A stretch of 64,000 nucleotides of DNA from Picocystis sp. L7 (GCA_020975725.1 QXJR01000018.1:186001-250000), one strand, 5' to 3'; shown: positions 8,932 to 19,810, numbered from the stretch's first letter. Made by a program: numbers and translations. Notes: generated by a model from the sequence alone, not told the origin.

Positions 8932-10152
8932 ATGCAGACGAAGACGGTACGTCAGAAGACGGAATGGACCCCTCGCTGCACGTGGTCGCCCGCACGAGCG
9001 AGGAGAACCCGTGTGAAGGCGTCCGCTTCGGCGGCGCAGCCGTCCAAGCGTCTGTTTGCGGATGTCAGCACCAAGGAACAATTCATGAAGGCCGTTGCCA
9101 TGATTGAAGCCTCTAAAATGCTGCCGGAAACAGCTGCACCCGCCATCCTGGACCTGTACCGCAACTACAGCGGTGCTGTGGTGTCCAGTGGAGTTGAAAA
9201 TGCGGAGACTGTCGCCACGAAAATGATCGCCACGGTGGTCGACCGTGTGTTGTTGCAGTTCGAAGATCCTTACAACTTTCCATCCTTCCACCAAAGGATG
9301 CTGGAACCCTTTGACTACTATGATTTTGGACAGCAGTATACCGGGAATCTGGTCAACTTCCAGCAATCCTACGTCGGACACCTCGAGCGGTGGGCAGATG
9401 TGGCCAGGTATGTAGAAGCTGGAGACAATGTTGTCCTGGTTGCGAATCACCAAACTGAAGCAGATCCAGCCGTGTTTGCTCTCTTGTTGGAGGAGATCCA
9501 TCCAAAACTAGCCACAGATGTTATTTATATAGCAGGAGATCGCGTGGTCGGTGATCCAATGTGCAAACCTTTCTCCATGGGGCGGAACTTGCTGTGTGTG
9601 CATTCTAAAAAAAGGATAGATGATATCCCAGAACTGAAGGATGCAAAGATAAAACAGAATAGAAGGACTATCCTTGAGATGGCAAAGATGCTAGCCAAGG
9701 GAGGCAACTTGATATGGGTAGCTCCGGCAGGTGGCAGGGACCGACCCAGTGCAGAAGATGTGTTCTTTCCAGCGCCGTGGGATCCTTCCGCAGTAGAGCT
9801 GATGAGGAAACTTGGAACCTCTGCCAAACCCAAACTTCATATGTTCCCGATGGCGATGCTTTCTCACAACATCATGCCACCTCCAAAGGGTATCGAGAAA
9901 CAAATTGGTGAGCAGAGGGTCTGCGAATTTAGTGGTGTGGCAATCTCCTTGGCAGAGGAGTTAGATCTGGAAACAATCGCTAGGAATGCCCCAGAGGACA
10001 AAGAACAAGCACAAGAACAACTGAAAGACATTGCATATCAAGCAATGGAAAAAGAATATTGGATCCTGGATGCTGCCGTGCATAAGAAGGAAGTATCTTC
10101 ACATCTTCAACAGCCCTTCCCTTCGAAGCTACCTCTAAAAACGGGTGCCTGA
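8932..10152 (+). CDS. Plastid glycerol-3-phosphate acyltransferase (ATS1 type)
   Basis: The gene encodes 406 residues, intronless. The start is the first in-frame ATG; an upstream GTG extension is discounted. The first ~40 residues are basic and Ser/Ala/Arg-rich and read as a transit peptide. The body matches soluble plant chloroplast GPATs: NHQTEADPAVF near residue 172 is the H-x4-D catalytic block, GRNLLCVHSKKR follows, and WVAPAGGRDRP is the substrate-binding block. It acylates the sn-1 position of glycerol-3-phosphate from acyl-ACP, the first step of prokaryotic-pathway glycerolipid synthesis in the plastid stroma. Its stop lies 52 bp from the convergent S1 gene stop. The 5' third is visibly richer in G+C than the 3' half. 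Confidence 0.92.
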   Translation: MQTKTVRQKTEWTPRCTWSPARARRTRVKASASAAQPSKRLFADVSTKEQFMKAVAMIEASKMLPETAAPAILDLYRNYSGAVVSSGVENAETVATKMIATVVDRVLLQFEDPYNFPSFHQRMLEPFDYYDFGQQYTGNLVNFQQSYVGHLERWADVARYVEAGDNVVLVANHQTEADPAVFALLLEEIHPKLATDVIYIAGDRVVGDPMCKPFSMGRNLLCVHSKKRIDDIPELKDAKIKQNRRTILEMAKMLAKGGNLIWVAPAGGRDRPSAEDVFFPAPWDPSAVELMRKLGTSAKPKLHMFPMAMLSHNIMPPPKGIEKQIGEQRVCEFSGVAISLAEELDLETIARNAPEDKEQAQEQLKDIAYQAMEKEYWILDAAVHKKEVSSHLQQPFPSKLPLKTGA

Positions 10153-10204
10153 CCACCAACGTTGCAAAAATAAGGTTATTGTAACAACAGAAACGCGGCG
10201 TTGC

Positions 10205-11905
10205 TCATTCAATTACATCCCTGACCACGCTTACCATGCTATCCCTGCTTAATGTGGTCTTCACAATCACCTCTTGCACGTCATTCTCATACCTTGCAAC
10301 CAACTTGTGGCCGTGTTTCATACCCTCTGCAGCCATGAAGAGCTGGAAATCCGGAGAAAAAGCAGGGCCATGAATCTTTCTACCAACCAGGATATCGTCA
10401 ATGTCTCGGTACCTCTTCAGCTTTGTAATGACCATGCTGAGTGCAGGAATGATAGAATCTTCCCCAAGCTGTGTCGAATCAATGGCAACTTCGCTGTCTG
10501 CTGCCAGTTGTTGGAGAGTTTGCTCCAAAGGGTCTGGCATTGTCCGTCGAATAGACAGGGATATCCTCATTCTTTCAAAGTCCAAATTCAGAACTTGGGC
10601 ACGCACTTTTTCCCCAACAGCTAGAACTTCCCCAGGATGCGAGATTTTTTCCCAGGAAATCTCATTGACGTGGGTGAAGGCAGTCGTGCCCTGAAGCTCC
10701 ATGAACGCACCGTATTCGACAAGGTTTGTGACAACCGCCTCAACAAGTTCTCCTACCACTAACTTCCTCATTATTTTCTCCTTATTGACTACAGGTGGGA
10801 CAGGTCGTTTGCGCTCTGAGAGGACAATCTTCTTTTTCTCTCTCTCTACCAGTATGACTGCCGCATAAACTTCAGCCCCGATGAGGACAGATAGTGCCTC
10901 CTTCCTCCTTTCTTTCGTGGCCGCCTCTACTTCTACGGCATCCTTGCCTTCTATTTCATTCCCGTTGCCCAGTGCAGCATCTGCTTCCTTTACTTGTTCT
11001 ACGTGTTCTTTCGAGAGCTGGGAATACGGGATGAAAGCTGGTGCAGCCCCCAGTCTAACCAACACCCCCCCTGCATTTACTCCAAACACCTTTCCATGGG
11101 TTCTCTCTTTCGACTCCAGTAACTTCTCGGCTAGGTCGTATGCTTGCTCAACTTCATAAGCCAAGTCCAACCTGTCAATGGATGGCTTTTCTGCCGGTTC
11201 TGGGACAGTCTGTTCATCTTCAATGTTCTCTGCACGCACTGTACGCAAAGGTGGGGCCAGCTGGGGGATGCGCGTAACAGGTTCGGCTTTGCCGTGGGAT
11301 ACCTTCGTTCCGGATTCTTCCTCCTCCACTTGAGCGCGTTGGGGCTTTGTCGGCAAGCTCGGTTTGCTTGTAGGTTCCGGTTGTTCCTCGTTCAGGGCCG
11401 TCGGTGGGTTCTGCTTCTCTGGTCTGCCATGCAATTCCGGTTGTGGTTCGACCTCCTTCGAATCGCTCCGTGTCTCGTTTGGGGACGCTCTAGGCGTTCG
11501 CGACGCAGCGTTTCCTGCAGGTCGCACCGCGGCGGTGAGGTCTCTCGTTGGCTCCTGGTTGGCGCGGGCCAGTGGTCCGAGTCCACGCTTCCCTTGCAAC
11601 AGCGCCTCGAACTCTTCGTAGGCTTCCTTGGTATCCTCGCCTGCGTTCGGATCGTCTGGAGTCTCCTCGCTTTTCCTCTGGCTCCCTTTTGAAGCGCTTT
11701 TTCGCGTGCTCTTCACCTTTCCGATCAACCTTTGAAACTCGTCGTACTGTTGGTCCACACCTTCGTCTCCCTGCAACGCTCGGCATCGCACGTGGGACGT
11801 CCTGGACACGGACACGTGCACATCAAGACGCCTGTCGGACGCGGGAACGCGAATCGGAGCGCACGTGCGCGCCTTCGCGTGCGGCACGGCGTCGACGCGA
11901 CGCAT
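10205..11905 (-). CDS. S1-domain RNA-binding protein, predicted plastid-targeted
   Basis: The gene encodes 566 residues, intronless, from the first in-frame ATG at 11905. An Arg/Ser-rich N-terminus with few acidic residues suggests an organelle transit peptide. A charged low-complexity region follows (about 55-255). Two S1-like OB-folds come next, the second clearest at about residues 383-455 (VEYGAFMELQGTTAFTHVNE, then RMRISLSIR). The C-terminus resembles plant chloroplast S1 proteins (RLSB/PDE338 or RPS1-like), which bind transcripts and promote translation; I cannot decide which. It is convergent with the acyltransferase gene, and its promoter contains two copies of the TTCGAA motif. Confidence 0.7.
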   Translation of the reverse strand: MRRVDAVPHAKARTCAPIRVPASDRRLDVHVSVSRTSHVRCRALQGDEGVDQQYDEFQRLIGKVKSTRKSASKGSQRKSEETPDDPNAGEDTKEAYEEFEALLQGKRGLGPLARANQEPTRDLTAAVRPAGNAASRTPRASPNETRSDSKEVEPQPELHGRPEKQNPPTALNEEQPEPTSKPSLPTKPQRAQVEEEESGTKVSHGKAEPVTRIPQLAPPLRTVRAENIEDEQTVPEPAEKPSIDRLDLAYEVEQAYDLAEKLLESKERTHGKVFGVNAGGVLVRLGAAPAFIPYSQLSKEHVEQVKEADAALGNGNEIEGKDAVEVEAATKERRKEALSVLIGAEVYAAVILVEREKKKIVLSERKRPVPPVVNKEKIMRKLVVGELVEAVVTNLVEYGAFMELQGTTAFTHVNEISWEKISHPGEVLAVGEKVRAQVLNLDFERMRISLSIRRTMPDPLEQTLQQLAADSEVAIDSTQLGEDSIIPALSMVITKLKRYRDIDDILVGRKIHGPAFSPDFQLFMAAEGMKHGHKLVARYENDVQEVIVKTTLSRDSMVSVVRDVIE

Positions 11906-12989
11906 GGCGAAGCGCAGCACGAACGGATGACGTGGCGGCTGCCTTTCGAACCCGAAGGGACTCGGGTCTGTCCTTTCGAACGCCTCCAATCAAGTTCGGG
12001 AATGTCCGATCAAGGAACCCGAAGGACGTTCGGACGGGTGAGCATGACACTCGAGGGATGGTTCGAGACGAGCCAACTTCCACACACATGATTGGGATGG
12101 GTGTTGGAGCGCCCACCCATGGCTTCTCTTCGTGCGCGAGAGGACGTGGGCGGACGCCGAGGGCATGCGTGCGGTGCGAAGACCTTCGTCATTGCTTCGA
12201 CACGGGGATTCCACTTGGACCTGTTTGTGGGTAGGAACGCCCCCTGGGCAACGCAACCGAACCTTTCGCCAAAAGAGTTGTTCGACATCAATCCAAGGCG
12301 GAAGAAAGGATTGCCATGCGGTGACAATGTTCGAGAATCGAGTGCATGAACGAACCGCTCTCCGACCATCCTAAGGAAGGCAATGATGTCCTACGTTCGC
12401 TCCTCCCGGCAATGGCACGCCCATACCCCGCCTTTGCAAACACGTTGCCCCCTGGATGGCGTGGAGCGCATCTTTAGAGTCCATTTTCTCTCGTCCTTCC
12501 TTGTGCTTGTTTTGTCTTCCTGACGAGCTCCCAACGACCACCATGGCTTCTTCACAACCCCCGCAACAAGCCGTGCGGTGTAATGATCGAGGGGAGCTGA
12601 TAGACGAGGGATGAAGCATCCTCCTGTGCAGTTCCTCTGCTCATTGTCTTGTGTGAAAGACACATGGGGATTTGTTGGCTTGCTTGTGCGCTCGCCATCC
12701 TTCCTTCCAGGCACGGATGCGTCTCCACGAAGCAGAGGGGCACTTTCGGCTCCTTCCAACCCGATGCTTTCCCAATCGATTGGATCGTGCTTTCCCTTTC
12801 GTCCCGGTCTCCTTCCGGTCTGTTTCTGGGAAACCTCCTCCCCCCCGTGGTCCTGAACTGGATCCTGAACTCCATCCATCGAGAGGCGTTCCCTGAGGGT
12901 TAACATTCGTAAACAAGGAGGGGGGACGAGGGGATGGGTGGCTCCAGCTTCGTGTCTTCCGAGAGAAAAGGCGCGCAAGCACGGACGGC
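11906..12989. other. divergent intergenic region S1 / UBL-ZZ
   Basis: About 1.08 kb. It contains cctttcgaacccgaa at 11942-11956 and cctttcgaa at 11972-11980. A 195-codon minus-strand frame (12391-12978) has no recognisable domain and is not called. No RNA gene was recognised. Confidence 0.5.
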
Positions 12990-14804
12990 ATGGCGGCCTC
13001 TCCGTCGCTTCATCTGCGCATCAAGGCCACCGAAGGGAAGGGAAACCACACGTACGAGGTGGAAATGGCGGAAAACGCCACCGTGGCCCAGGTCAAAGCC
13101 GCACTCGAGGCCCAAGGGTCCGTGCCGGCGGACAAGCAGCGTGTGATCTACCGAGGACGCGTGCTCGGAGACGACAAGACGCTCGTGGAGTGCCAAGTCG
13201 AAAGCGAACACACGCTTCACATGGTGGAGAAGCTCCACGCCGAAGTGAGACGCACGGGGACGAGATCCGAAGAACTGCGCGAGGAAGCCACGCCAGCAAG
13301 AAACGGGACCAGCAGCCAAGAGACGCAAGGGGGAACGCAGCTCTTTCCGGAAAGTGGCATGCCCAACCTTGGAAACTTGCTGCAAAGCATCTTCAGTGGA
13401 ATGGGACTCAACATGTCGGGAGCTAGTGTCGTCCTCCATCCGACGGCTGGAGGAACCATGGACGCACTTGCCCAAAACTCGCTCACACGGGTGGACATCA
13501 ACATCCCCATGGCGTCGGAAGGTGGAGAGAACCAGCAAGAATCCACTCCAGGGGATGCAATGAGATCAATGCGCACCTTTCTCGACATGTTGGAAGGAGT
13601 GACACGGAGGTATGTGACTGGACCGACAGTGGTGATGCCAACGGACGAAAACGGGCCAGTGGAAGAACAGGGACCGAACAGGAATGTAGCGGAAGACGGC
13701 AGATACATGTCCGTTCTACACGCTGGAGTCGCGTGTGATGGTTGCAGGATGTCACCCATTTCAGGGCCGCGATTCAAAAGTCTGTCGGAACCAGACTATG
13801 ATTTGTGTGCCAACTGTTTCCGTAGCCACCAAGCTCGTAGCCATGGGCCGTACACAAAGATCGAGATGCCAGTGCCAAACCCCCCAACCCATGACATGTT
13901 TCCGAATCACATGCAATTACAAGACAATTCCAGGAGTGCGCAGCAGGAAGGTACGGGGAACCTGCCACAAGCCCCTCCGCATGTGACAGAAATGGTAGGC
14001 TTGCTCAGATCTGCACGGAACGCCCTGGCATCTGAGACCATCCCTGCAATCGATCGTGCCATCGAGGGCATTGAGGGAGAGCTATCGTCCCGCGCTAGTG
14101 GCTCCCACGCTTCAGAGACACGTTCGCGTGGAGAGGTCTTGCAGATCGCGTCCATTTTGCACTCTTTTGGTTCATTGCTACTGGAAATTGCTAGAAGCAG
14201 TTCAGCCCTGCGCATTGGGAGCAGTGTGCAAGAGAGGCACCCACCCCTCTACCTTCATGAATCAGGCAGGCAACCACGGGTGGTATTACCAGTCAATCAA
14301 TCGAACCTGAACTCGTTGAGCGGGTTGGCCCTAGCTAGGACAGACACCCCTAGTCAAACACCCCCCACGCTGCAAATGCCAGACTCAATACAGCAAAGAG
14401 TAGCACAGGCGGGAAGGAGGCGGCAGCAGAGAAGGGGCACACATGTTAGCGAGTCACGTCCGATTCATCCAGATACAACCGCTGTCAGAGAGCCAACCAT
14501 ATCTAGTCTTCCTGAGCCTAGTCAGACTCTTGAACCCACTCAGGATTGGCAGTCGTTGGATGGCAGCTTAAGCCCGGTGCAGGAGGGCATGATTGGCGGG
14601 GCAACCCTTCCTACCAGTGAACAGGCCCAAACCACAGGCAACGAGGTGACCGGTGGAGATCCTATTGAAAACAACCAATATTGCACCACGGGGGAAGCTG
14701 AAGCTCCGCCTAGTACATCAGGAAGCCCTACTGCAATAGCAGATGAAACACCACGTGCAAAGCGGAGGAAGTCAGACAGGCAGGCAGGGAGGTCGACTGA
14801 GTGA
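12990..14804 (+). CDS. Ubiquitin-like domain plus ZZ zinc-finger protein (BAG6/scythe-like)
   Basis: The gene encodes 604 residues, intronless, with a clear ATG. Residues 7-80 form a ubiquitin-like fold with VAQVKAALEAQGSVPADKQRVIYRGR-style core and DDKTLVECQVESEHTLHMVE. A ZZ zinc finger sits near 243-288 (ACDGCRMSPISG, then DYDLCANCFRSH). The region between and the long Ser/Thr/Gln-rich C-terminus are low complexity, and the last 15 residues contain a basic KRRKSDRQ that could be a nuclear signal. The arrangement is like BAG6/scythe relatives that escort hydrophobic clients to the proteasome, although no BAG domain is evident. The 5' end is GC-rich and the 3' end much less so. Confidence 0.72.
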   Translation: MAASPSLHLRIKATEGKGNHTYEVEMAENATVAQVKAALEAQGSVPADKQRVIYRGRVLGDDKTLVECQVESEHTLHMVEKLHAEVRRTGTRSEELREEATPARNGTSSQETQGGTQLFPESGMPNLGNLLQSIFSGMGLNMSGASVVLHPTAGGTMDALAQNSLTRVDINIPMASEGGENQQESTPGDAMRSMRTFLDMLEGVTRRYVTGPTVVMPTDENGPVEEQGPNRNVAEDGRYMSVLHAGVACDGCRMSPISGPRFKSLSEPDYDLCANCFRSHQARSHGPYTKIEMPVPNPPTHDMFPNHMQLQDNSRSAQQEGTGNLPQAPPHVTEMVGLLRSARNALASETIPAIDRAIEGIEGELSSRASGSHASETRSRGEVLQIASILHSFGSLLLEIARSSSALRIGSSVQERHPPLYLHESGRQPRVVLPVNQSNLNSLSGLALARTDTPSQTPPTLQMPDSIQQRVAQAGRRRQQRRGTHVSESRPIHPDTTAVREPTISSLPEPSQTLEPTQDWQSLDGSLSPVQEGMIGGATLPTSEQAQTTGNEVTGGDPIENNQYCTTGEAEAPPSTSGSPTAIADETPRAKRRKSDRQAGRSTE

Positions 14805-15119
14805 TATGAGTGGCAAAAATCGTGCGTGATGACATGGCATGAGAGTCTTTCTGTTGAAAGCGTGTGTTTGGTATATGAATAACTGACACTTTTTGCAGCC
14901 TGAATATTCCACTGCTGGGACACTTTGCTTGCTGTGTAGAGGGTGTGAAAGGTCTGTGCTTATGCACCAAAATGCTGCGCGTCCTGGTTGCTGCAAGAAA
15001 GTGCCTTAACTTGTAGGCTTTGTCGCTGCATTGGTGCAGCAGGCAGGATATGAGGGAATTTGCAGTGAAAAAATCCTTGTGCAGAGGGGATACCTGTTGA
15101 TTTCACGAGGTTCATGCGT
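14805..15119. other. convergent 3' regions
   Basis: A 315-bp spacer between two converging genes, AT-richer than the flanks. No gene or repeat was seen. Confidence 0.5.
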
Positions 15120-15863
15120 TCATTCTCTGTGCGTCGTCAGGGACTCTGCATCGCTTCCTTGTGCCCGGGTGGAAATCATGGATATGAATTTCCTCATTGC
15201 TGCTGTGGCAAGCCGATCTGAAATTTCTCCCTCTATATGCTGGCACCTTTCCAGGAAAAGCTCATTATCGGCGTCATGGGGAGGAAACAATGACAGTATT
15301 GTCGACAACGAACGTGCAAGCTCAGGAATCAATTTGAGCGTGTGCTCCTCACGGAAGCTTGCAAGCTGACACATATTTCTGACCTTCAATTTTGTCATGA
15401 GCTCTTTTACTAATTCAACGACGTGTTCACGCACCTCAGACTCTTCGATCCCTACCATCCCAACAAAGTCGAAAGTGAAAAGGATTGGGGTCGCGTTGCC
15501 CTCGACGAGCCTAGACACTTTCAAGAGTACAAGGGAACACGATTCTTCCATTTCTTCGTAAGTTTGACCAGAATACAAACATCCGAATTCGTCCAGTGCT
15601 TTGTCACCAAGAAAATGCTGCTTGATGCACTGCAGCACGGTGTCACTTCCTTGTACCAGCAGAACAGTGCAAGGTTCGTCCTGCTTGGCTCCCAGGTCCA
15701 CCACAGCAGACGCGAACCCTTCACCACCGATGCGCGCGTCTCTCCGAGCCACCTCCACGTCCAGATGAGACGAAGAAGGCACCAACCCGAGGTTTTGGAG
15801 CCACGAGAGCGCCTTTCGAGCGTGTTGTTCGTGCTCGTGCTCCCACGCAGCACGTGCGTCCAT
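15120..15863 (-). CDS. Unrecognised soluble protein
   Basis: The gene encodes 247 residues, intronless, from the ATG at 15863; the open frame further upstream relies on a TTG and reads promoter sequence. The protein is mixed alpha/beta with no signal peptide or membrane span. Visible landmarks are a PCTVLLVQGSD strand, LFTFDFVGMVGIEE, and a long amphipathic C-terminal helix region (HVVELVKELMTKLK). Its codon use and length look like a real gene. I do not recognise the family and give no function. Confidence 0.6.
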   Translation of the reverse strand: MDARAAWEHEHEQHARKALSWLQNLGLVPSSSHLDVEVARRDARIGGEGFASAVVDLGAKQDEPCTVLLVQGSDTVLQCIKQHFLGDKALDEFGCLYSGQTYEEMEESCSLVLLKVSRLVEGNATPILFTFDFVGMVGIEESEVREHVVELVKELMTKLKVRNMCQLASFREEHTLKLIPELARSLSTILSLFPPHDADNELFLERCQHIEGEISDRLATAAMRKFISMISTRAQGSDAESLTTHRE

Positions 15864-17256
15864 CGCGAACTTCCGAACTGTCAGGAGACGATTCGAGAGA
15901 CCCGAGCCACACCCGGTTCGATCGAGAAGGAAGCGATCGATCGAACCCAAGTATGTCCCCCGATTGATCCGGGTCGCCGATCGGGGTGAAAGGAGGACGG
16001 CAAACGGGGTCGACTCGGGGAAGCGTTCGAGACCAGGTTTGACACGGCATGTCTAAGAAGCGACCACCCAAAACGAGGTTGCTTCCATGCAATGATGGCC
16101 AACATCGAAAGCACTACATGTGTTCTCTTGCAATTTGGACTGTGCGTCGCGAGTGGGATTCTCACTCGTTCAAGTGAGCATTCGAAAATCCGCCTTGAAA
16201 ATAGTGTGTTGTAAAAGTGCCCCCTTGTTTTCATGCAAACCCCATTTCTTTGGTAAACGACCCCTTGAACCCGCTCAACGATTCTTAAAAATGTTGCTTC
16301 ACGTATGGCCCCAAGCGTACCTTTACCAATCATTGCGTGCACCAAAACAAGCGTTACTTTTGGTCATGTTGCTTGACGAAGGGGCCCTTGTGCTCATGAG
16401 AAAAGCGCCAATCGATGATGGCAATAGCTTGATCATCATATGTTTGTTGAACCGTTCTTTTCTTGAGCGATTTTTTTCTTGAATGGGATGCGACCAACAA
16501 ATTGCACAGTCTATTCATGCATACTTGGAGGTACATCCGTTGCATACCTTGCAACCTGCCCCTCCATGTGGTGTGAAACGCACGACACCCATGCATTGTC
16601 ACAATGCTTTGCTTTTACAGTACGGGCGGAAGATGCCAATAATGTTCGATTGGAATGCCGATATTGTGTTGTAAACCCTTGTGCATCGGATCTTGTTTGC
16701 TTCACGCCTAGCCTTTGGCAACGTCTCTTTCATGCGCAATGCTTTCACTTACTACGCTTGCTCCACCTTGAACATCTTTGGAAGATTCGTTTTACTTGAA
16801 AACTAGGATTCCTTCCTTGGAGCACATGCTCATGCTAGGATGCATGCAAACCTGAGATTTGCAATGGAGCACAACGCTTCCGGCAGCTACGCTGCTCGTA
16901 TGACAAAACATGTTGGCGGGTCATGCGTGCCATTCGCTTGATCACCATGTTCTACAAACCATGGTAAGAGGTTCTGGGACAGCGATGTTGTCGCGTTGGG
17001 CATGGAAGAACCATCCTCGGCCTCATGCCCATGGTTTGTTTCCTTGCTTGGAGCATTCCTTTGAATAAGGCATTATTTTCGTGCCTATCGCTTCCATGCT
17101 TGATCTTTCCCATCCTCAAAACAACGTGGTCATCAACCCTTGGTTCCCACGGGTTCGAGACAGCCAACCAGGGGGGAGACTCCGTCCCTTCGACAACGAG
17201 GCGAAATCCAAGGTTAACCTCCCCTCCTTCCCCCCTGCTTTCGGATATTAAGTGAG
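15864..17256. other. divergent intergenic region
   Basis: About 1.4 kb between the unknown minus-strand gene and the SUMO ligase gene. The middle (about 16100-17000) is distinctly AT-richer than the flanks and holds only short frames. No RNA gene or transposon signature was seen. Confidence 0.5.
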
Positions 17257-19389
17257 ATGTTTACGTCTTTCGGCCTGGATGGGAAGCAGGCTCGTGCTTT
17301 GGTCTTGATTCATTCCATCGCGTCGGAGGACGCGTTGCGCCGCACGTGCGACGATCTGCTTCGCGAAAACAGCGCGAGGATGGACCCTCGAGCTGCAGGA
17401 AGTGCTGGCGAGGAGGTGTGGGGTCCCTACCGGGAACAGGTGGAGGAAGAAGTGCGGTCGACCGTGTCCGCATTCGGACAGATGCGGGACGTGGTGGACA
17501 GCTTCTCCATGCTGCAAGGATTCAAAGTTGATCAGCTGAAGCGATGCGCCTCGCTCCTCTTCGTATCGAAGAACGGAAACAAGAGTAAGCTGCAAGAAAA
17601 TTGCATGGAGAGAGTGAGGTCTTGTCGAAACGTGCACGACAACCTTGCAGACGACATCGTGCTCTGCGTGCACCTCGAAGGACGTCCCACGAAACCGGAC
17701 TTCCGCGTCGATCCAGCACCTCTTATCTTAAGGAGAGAACCGGTGGCGCGGCATTATACGATGCAAGCAGCACTTCGTCCTCCAGACGACCATGACACGG
17801 ACTTTCGTTGCCTTTGTGGTGGTGCAAGAGGGCGCCTGCCGGTGGTGTCCTGTACGCTTTGCAAGAACGAAGTTCATCCGACTTGCTACGCGGTTCGTCC
17901 CAATGCGACAGGATTCGTGTGCGAGATGTGTAGAACCAAATACAGTGATCCTTTCTGGAGAAGTGTCGGGACTGTACCATCTCAGCCGTTGTTGCTGAAA
18001 GCTTCCAGGTGGAGCCAATGCAGAAGCTACATGACATCGGGTCAAGTAGGGGGTGAAAAAACCTTTGCACTGAGGAAAGATGACGTGTATGAACTCAGGA
18101 AGAAAAAAAAAGCATTCACTATTTCGTGCCATCTGTTGGTGGACACAATTATGTACAGAAATCATTGGCCACCAGCAGCCATGGTAACAGTAAATGGGCG
18201 CCGGTTCCGTCCCACTGATAGAGGTTACAACCAAAAGCTAGGGAAGAAATCATGTGAAAAAAGATTGGACATCAGCGAGGCGCTTCATGAAGGGTATAAT
18301 AGTTTGTCTATTACTGGACAAGATTACCGCTTGTATGTGGTTGTTTTCCAGTTTGCTCAGCGACTAGGATTGAAAGAAGTTGTGGAAAAAACTAGAGAAT
18401 CATTCAACAAACGCAATGCTCGTGCAGCAGGCGAGAATCTGAAGGCTGAAGAGAGGGCTAGAAAGATATGTTCAGGCAAGGGAGAAGAAGATATTGTTGC
18501 TCTGTCTTTGCGTGTCAGTTTGCGCTGCCCTCTTGGCGGAGTGATTGTGAAGGACCCTGCACGTTTTGCAAGCTGCAAGCACCTTGCTTGCTTTGACCTT
18601 GGATGTTTCTTACAAATGTGTTCCCAGACTGGGAAGCTGCAATGTCCTATTTGTATGAACATAGAGCCCTATGCCAACTTGAGAATCGACTGGTTCCTCA
18701 ACACCGTTCTGAAGCAGTTATCTGCCTGCCAGTTTAACGAAATTAGTGAGATAGAAGTTGATCCATCTGGGAAGTGGAGAGTACCAGAAGGTAGGTACAG
18801 GCAGAAGGACTGGCATAGTATTTGTTCAGAAGACCCCCCAGAGTTCTTGGACAATGGTGTCATGGATCTTGACGTGAAACGCGAGCAGAAGGAGGATTCT
18901 TGCCAAAACGATGGCGAGCTTTCTGAACTAGAGGAATTAAGACAAGCAGCTGCAGCATGTGCTACAAGTGGCAAACATGAACATCTGGAAGACGAGAAGC
19001 AAAATTGTGGGATGGGACCTAGTGCTGGATTGGGGCAGAAACGTCAGATAGTTGTTGTGGAGAGTGATGATGAGCAAGAGACTGGATGTGCACGTGAGAA
19101 TGCCATGGACAGGTCAGCAGCCCTTGCTCTGATGGCAAGCATGCGTAGTCACCACAGTGAGCAAGACTGTCAGAGTTTCATTGGTCTTATTGATCAGTCT
19201 CTCCCCCAAGATGGATATTCAGATGAAGACATGCTATCACTTTTGACCAACCGCCGTATGAGGGCCAGGGGGCCACTGGATTCTTTTGTCACTCAAAATC
19301 AAAGTAAACGTCCTTGTGTTTTGGGTGGAAGAAATGAAAGGCAGAGTGATCAGACTCTGAATGGGGTGCCCGTAATTGAGATAGATTGA
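17257..19389 (+). CDS. SIZ1: SIZ1/PIAS-type SUMO E3 ligase with SAP, PHD, PINIT and SP-RING
   Basis: The gene encodes 710 residues, intronless, with ATG at 17257. Domain order matches plant SIZ1. A SAP-like helix pair lies near residues 85-122 (FKVDQLKRCASLL). A PHD finger near 181-228 reads CLCGGARGR, CTLCKNEVHPTCY, CEMCRTK. A PINIT region spans about 245-390. An SP-RING near 418-468 contains RCPLGGVIVKDPARF, CKHLACFDLGCFLQ and LQCPICMN. An acidic C-terminus contains VVVESDDEQ, a candidate SUMO-interacting motif. It should act in the nucleus by bringing SUMO-charged E2 (UBC9) to chromatin and transcription substrates. A PHD finger in this family is typical of the plant lineage, which supports the organism call. 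Confidence 0.92.
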   Translation: MFTSFGLDGKQARALVLIHSIASEDALRRTCDDLLRENSARMDPRAAGSAGEEVWGPYREQVEEEVRSTVSAFGQMRDVVDSFSMLQGFKVDQLKRCASLLFVSKNGNKSKLQENCMERVRSCRNVHDNLADDIVLCVHLEGRPTKPDFRVDPAPLILRREPVARHYTMQAALRPPDDHDTDFRCLCGGARGRLPVVSCTLCKNEVHPTCYAVRPNATGFVCEMCRTKYSDPFWRSVGTVPSQPLLLKASRWSQCRSYMTSGQVGGEKTFALRKDDVYELRKKKKAFTISCHLLVDTIMYRNHWPPAAMVTVNGRRFRPTDRGYNQKLGKKSCEKRLDISEALHEGYNSLSITGQDYRLYVVVFQFAQRLGLKEVVEKTRESFNKRNARAAGENLKAEERARKICSGKGEEDIVALSLRVSLRCPLGGVIVKDPARFASCKHLACFDLGCFLQMCSQTGKLQCPICMNIEPYANLRIDWFLNTVLKQLSACQFNEISEIEVDPSGKWRVPEGRYRQKDWHSICSEDPPEFLDNGVMDLDVKREQKEDSCQNDGELSELEELRQAAAACATSGKHEHLEDEKQNCGMGPSAGLGQKRQIVVVESDDEQETGCARENAMDRSAALALMASMRSHHSEQDCQSFIGLIDQSLPQDGYSDEDMLSLLTNRRMRARGPLDSFVTQNQSKRPCVLGGRNERQSDQTLNGVPVIEID

Positions 19390-19810
19390 CTGAATTTTTT
19401 GCGGATATTGTAGCAGTGTCCAGTCGCTGTGCAAGTCAGGCATTCCTATTGAGGCAGGAAATAAACATCGCATTTGTGATGGGAGAGGACATGGAGACTG
19501 CACACTATCCATATGTGCTGCTGGAGATGGATGGACAAGCCATCTTACCACGAAATGTTGCTCACCCCTCACCCAGCAAAACATGGACAACTGAAGCTAG
19601 GCTAACACTAGCATGGGAAGCCGACTGATTTACAAGGGATGGGCTCGATGATGACAAAATAAAAAAGTGGAGCAGCATGAGACATTTACAAGTCAAAACT
19701 TTTGTTTTGTGTCGCTTCTTGGTATATACAGGAGATAAAGTCTGCTAACTTCAAACTGCAGGAACAGCAGCATTGTGCAGAGATAGTAAAAAAAAAGTGA
19801 ACAATCCTAC
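19390..19810. other. convergent 3' regions
   Basis: A 421-bp spacer with A-rich runs (aataaaaaagtgg near 19659 and a nine-A run near 19789) that are plausible 3' end signals for the flanking genes. No gene was seen. Confidence 0.5.

Noticed and set aside
12391-12978. 195-codon minus-strand frame upstream of the UBL-ZZ gene
   Set aside because: No recognisable domain and it overlaps the likely 5' untranslated region of the neighbour.
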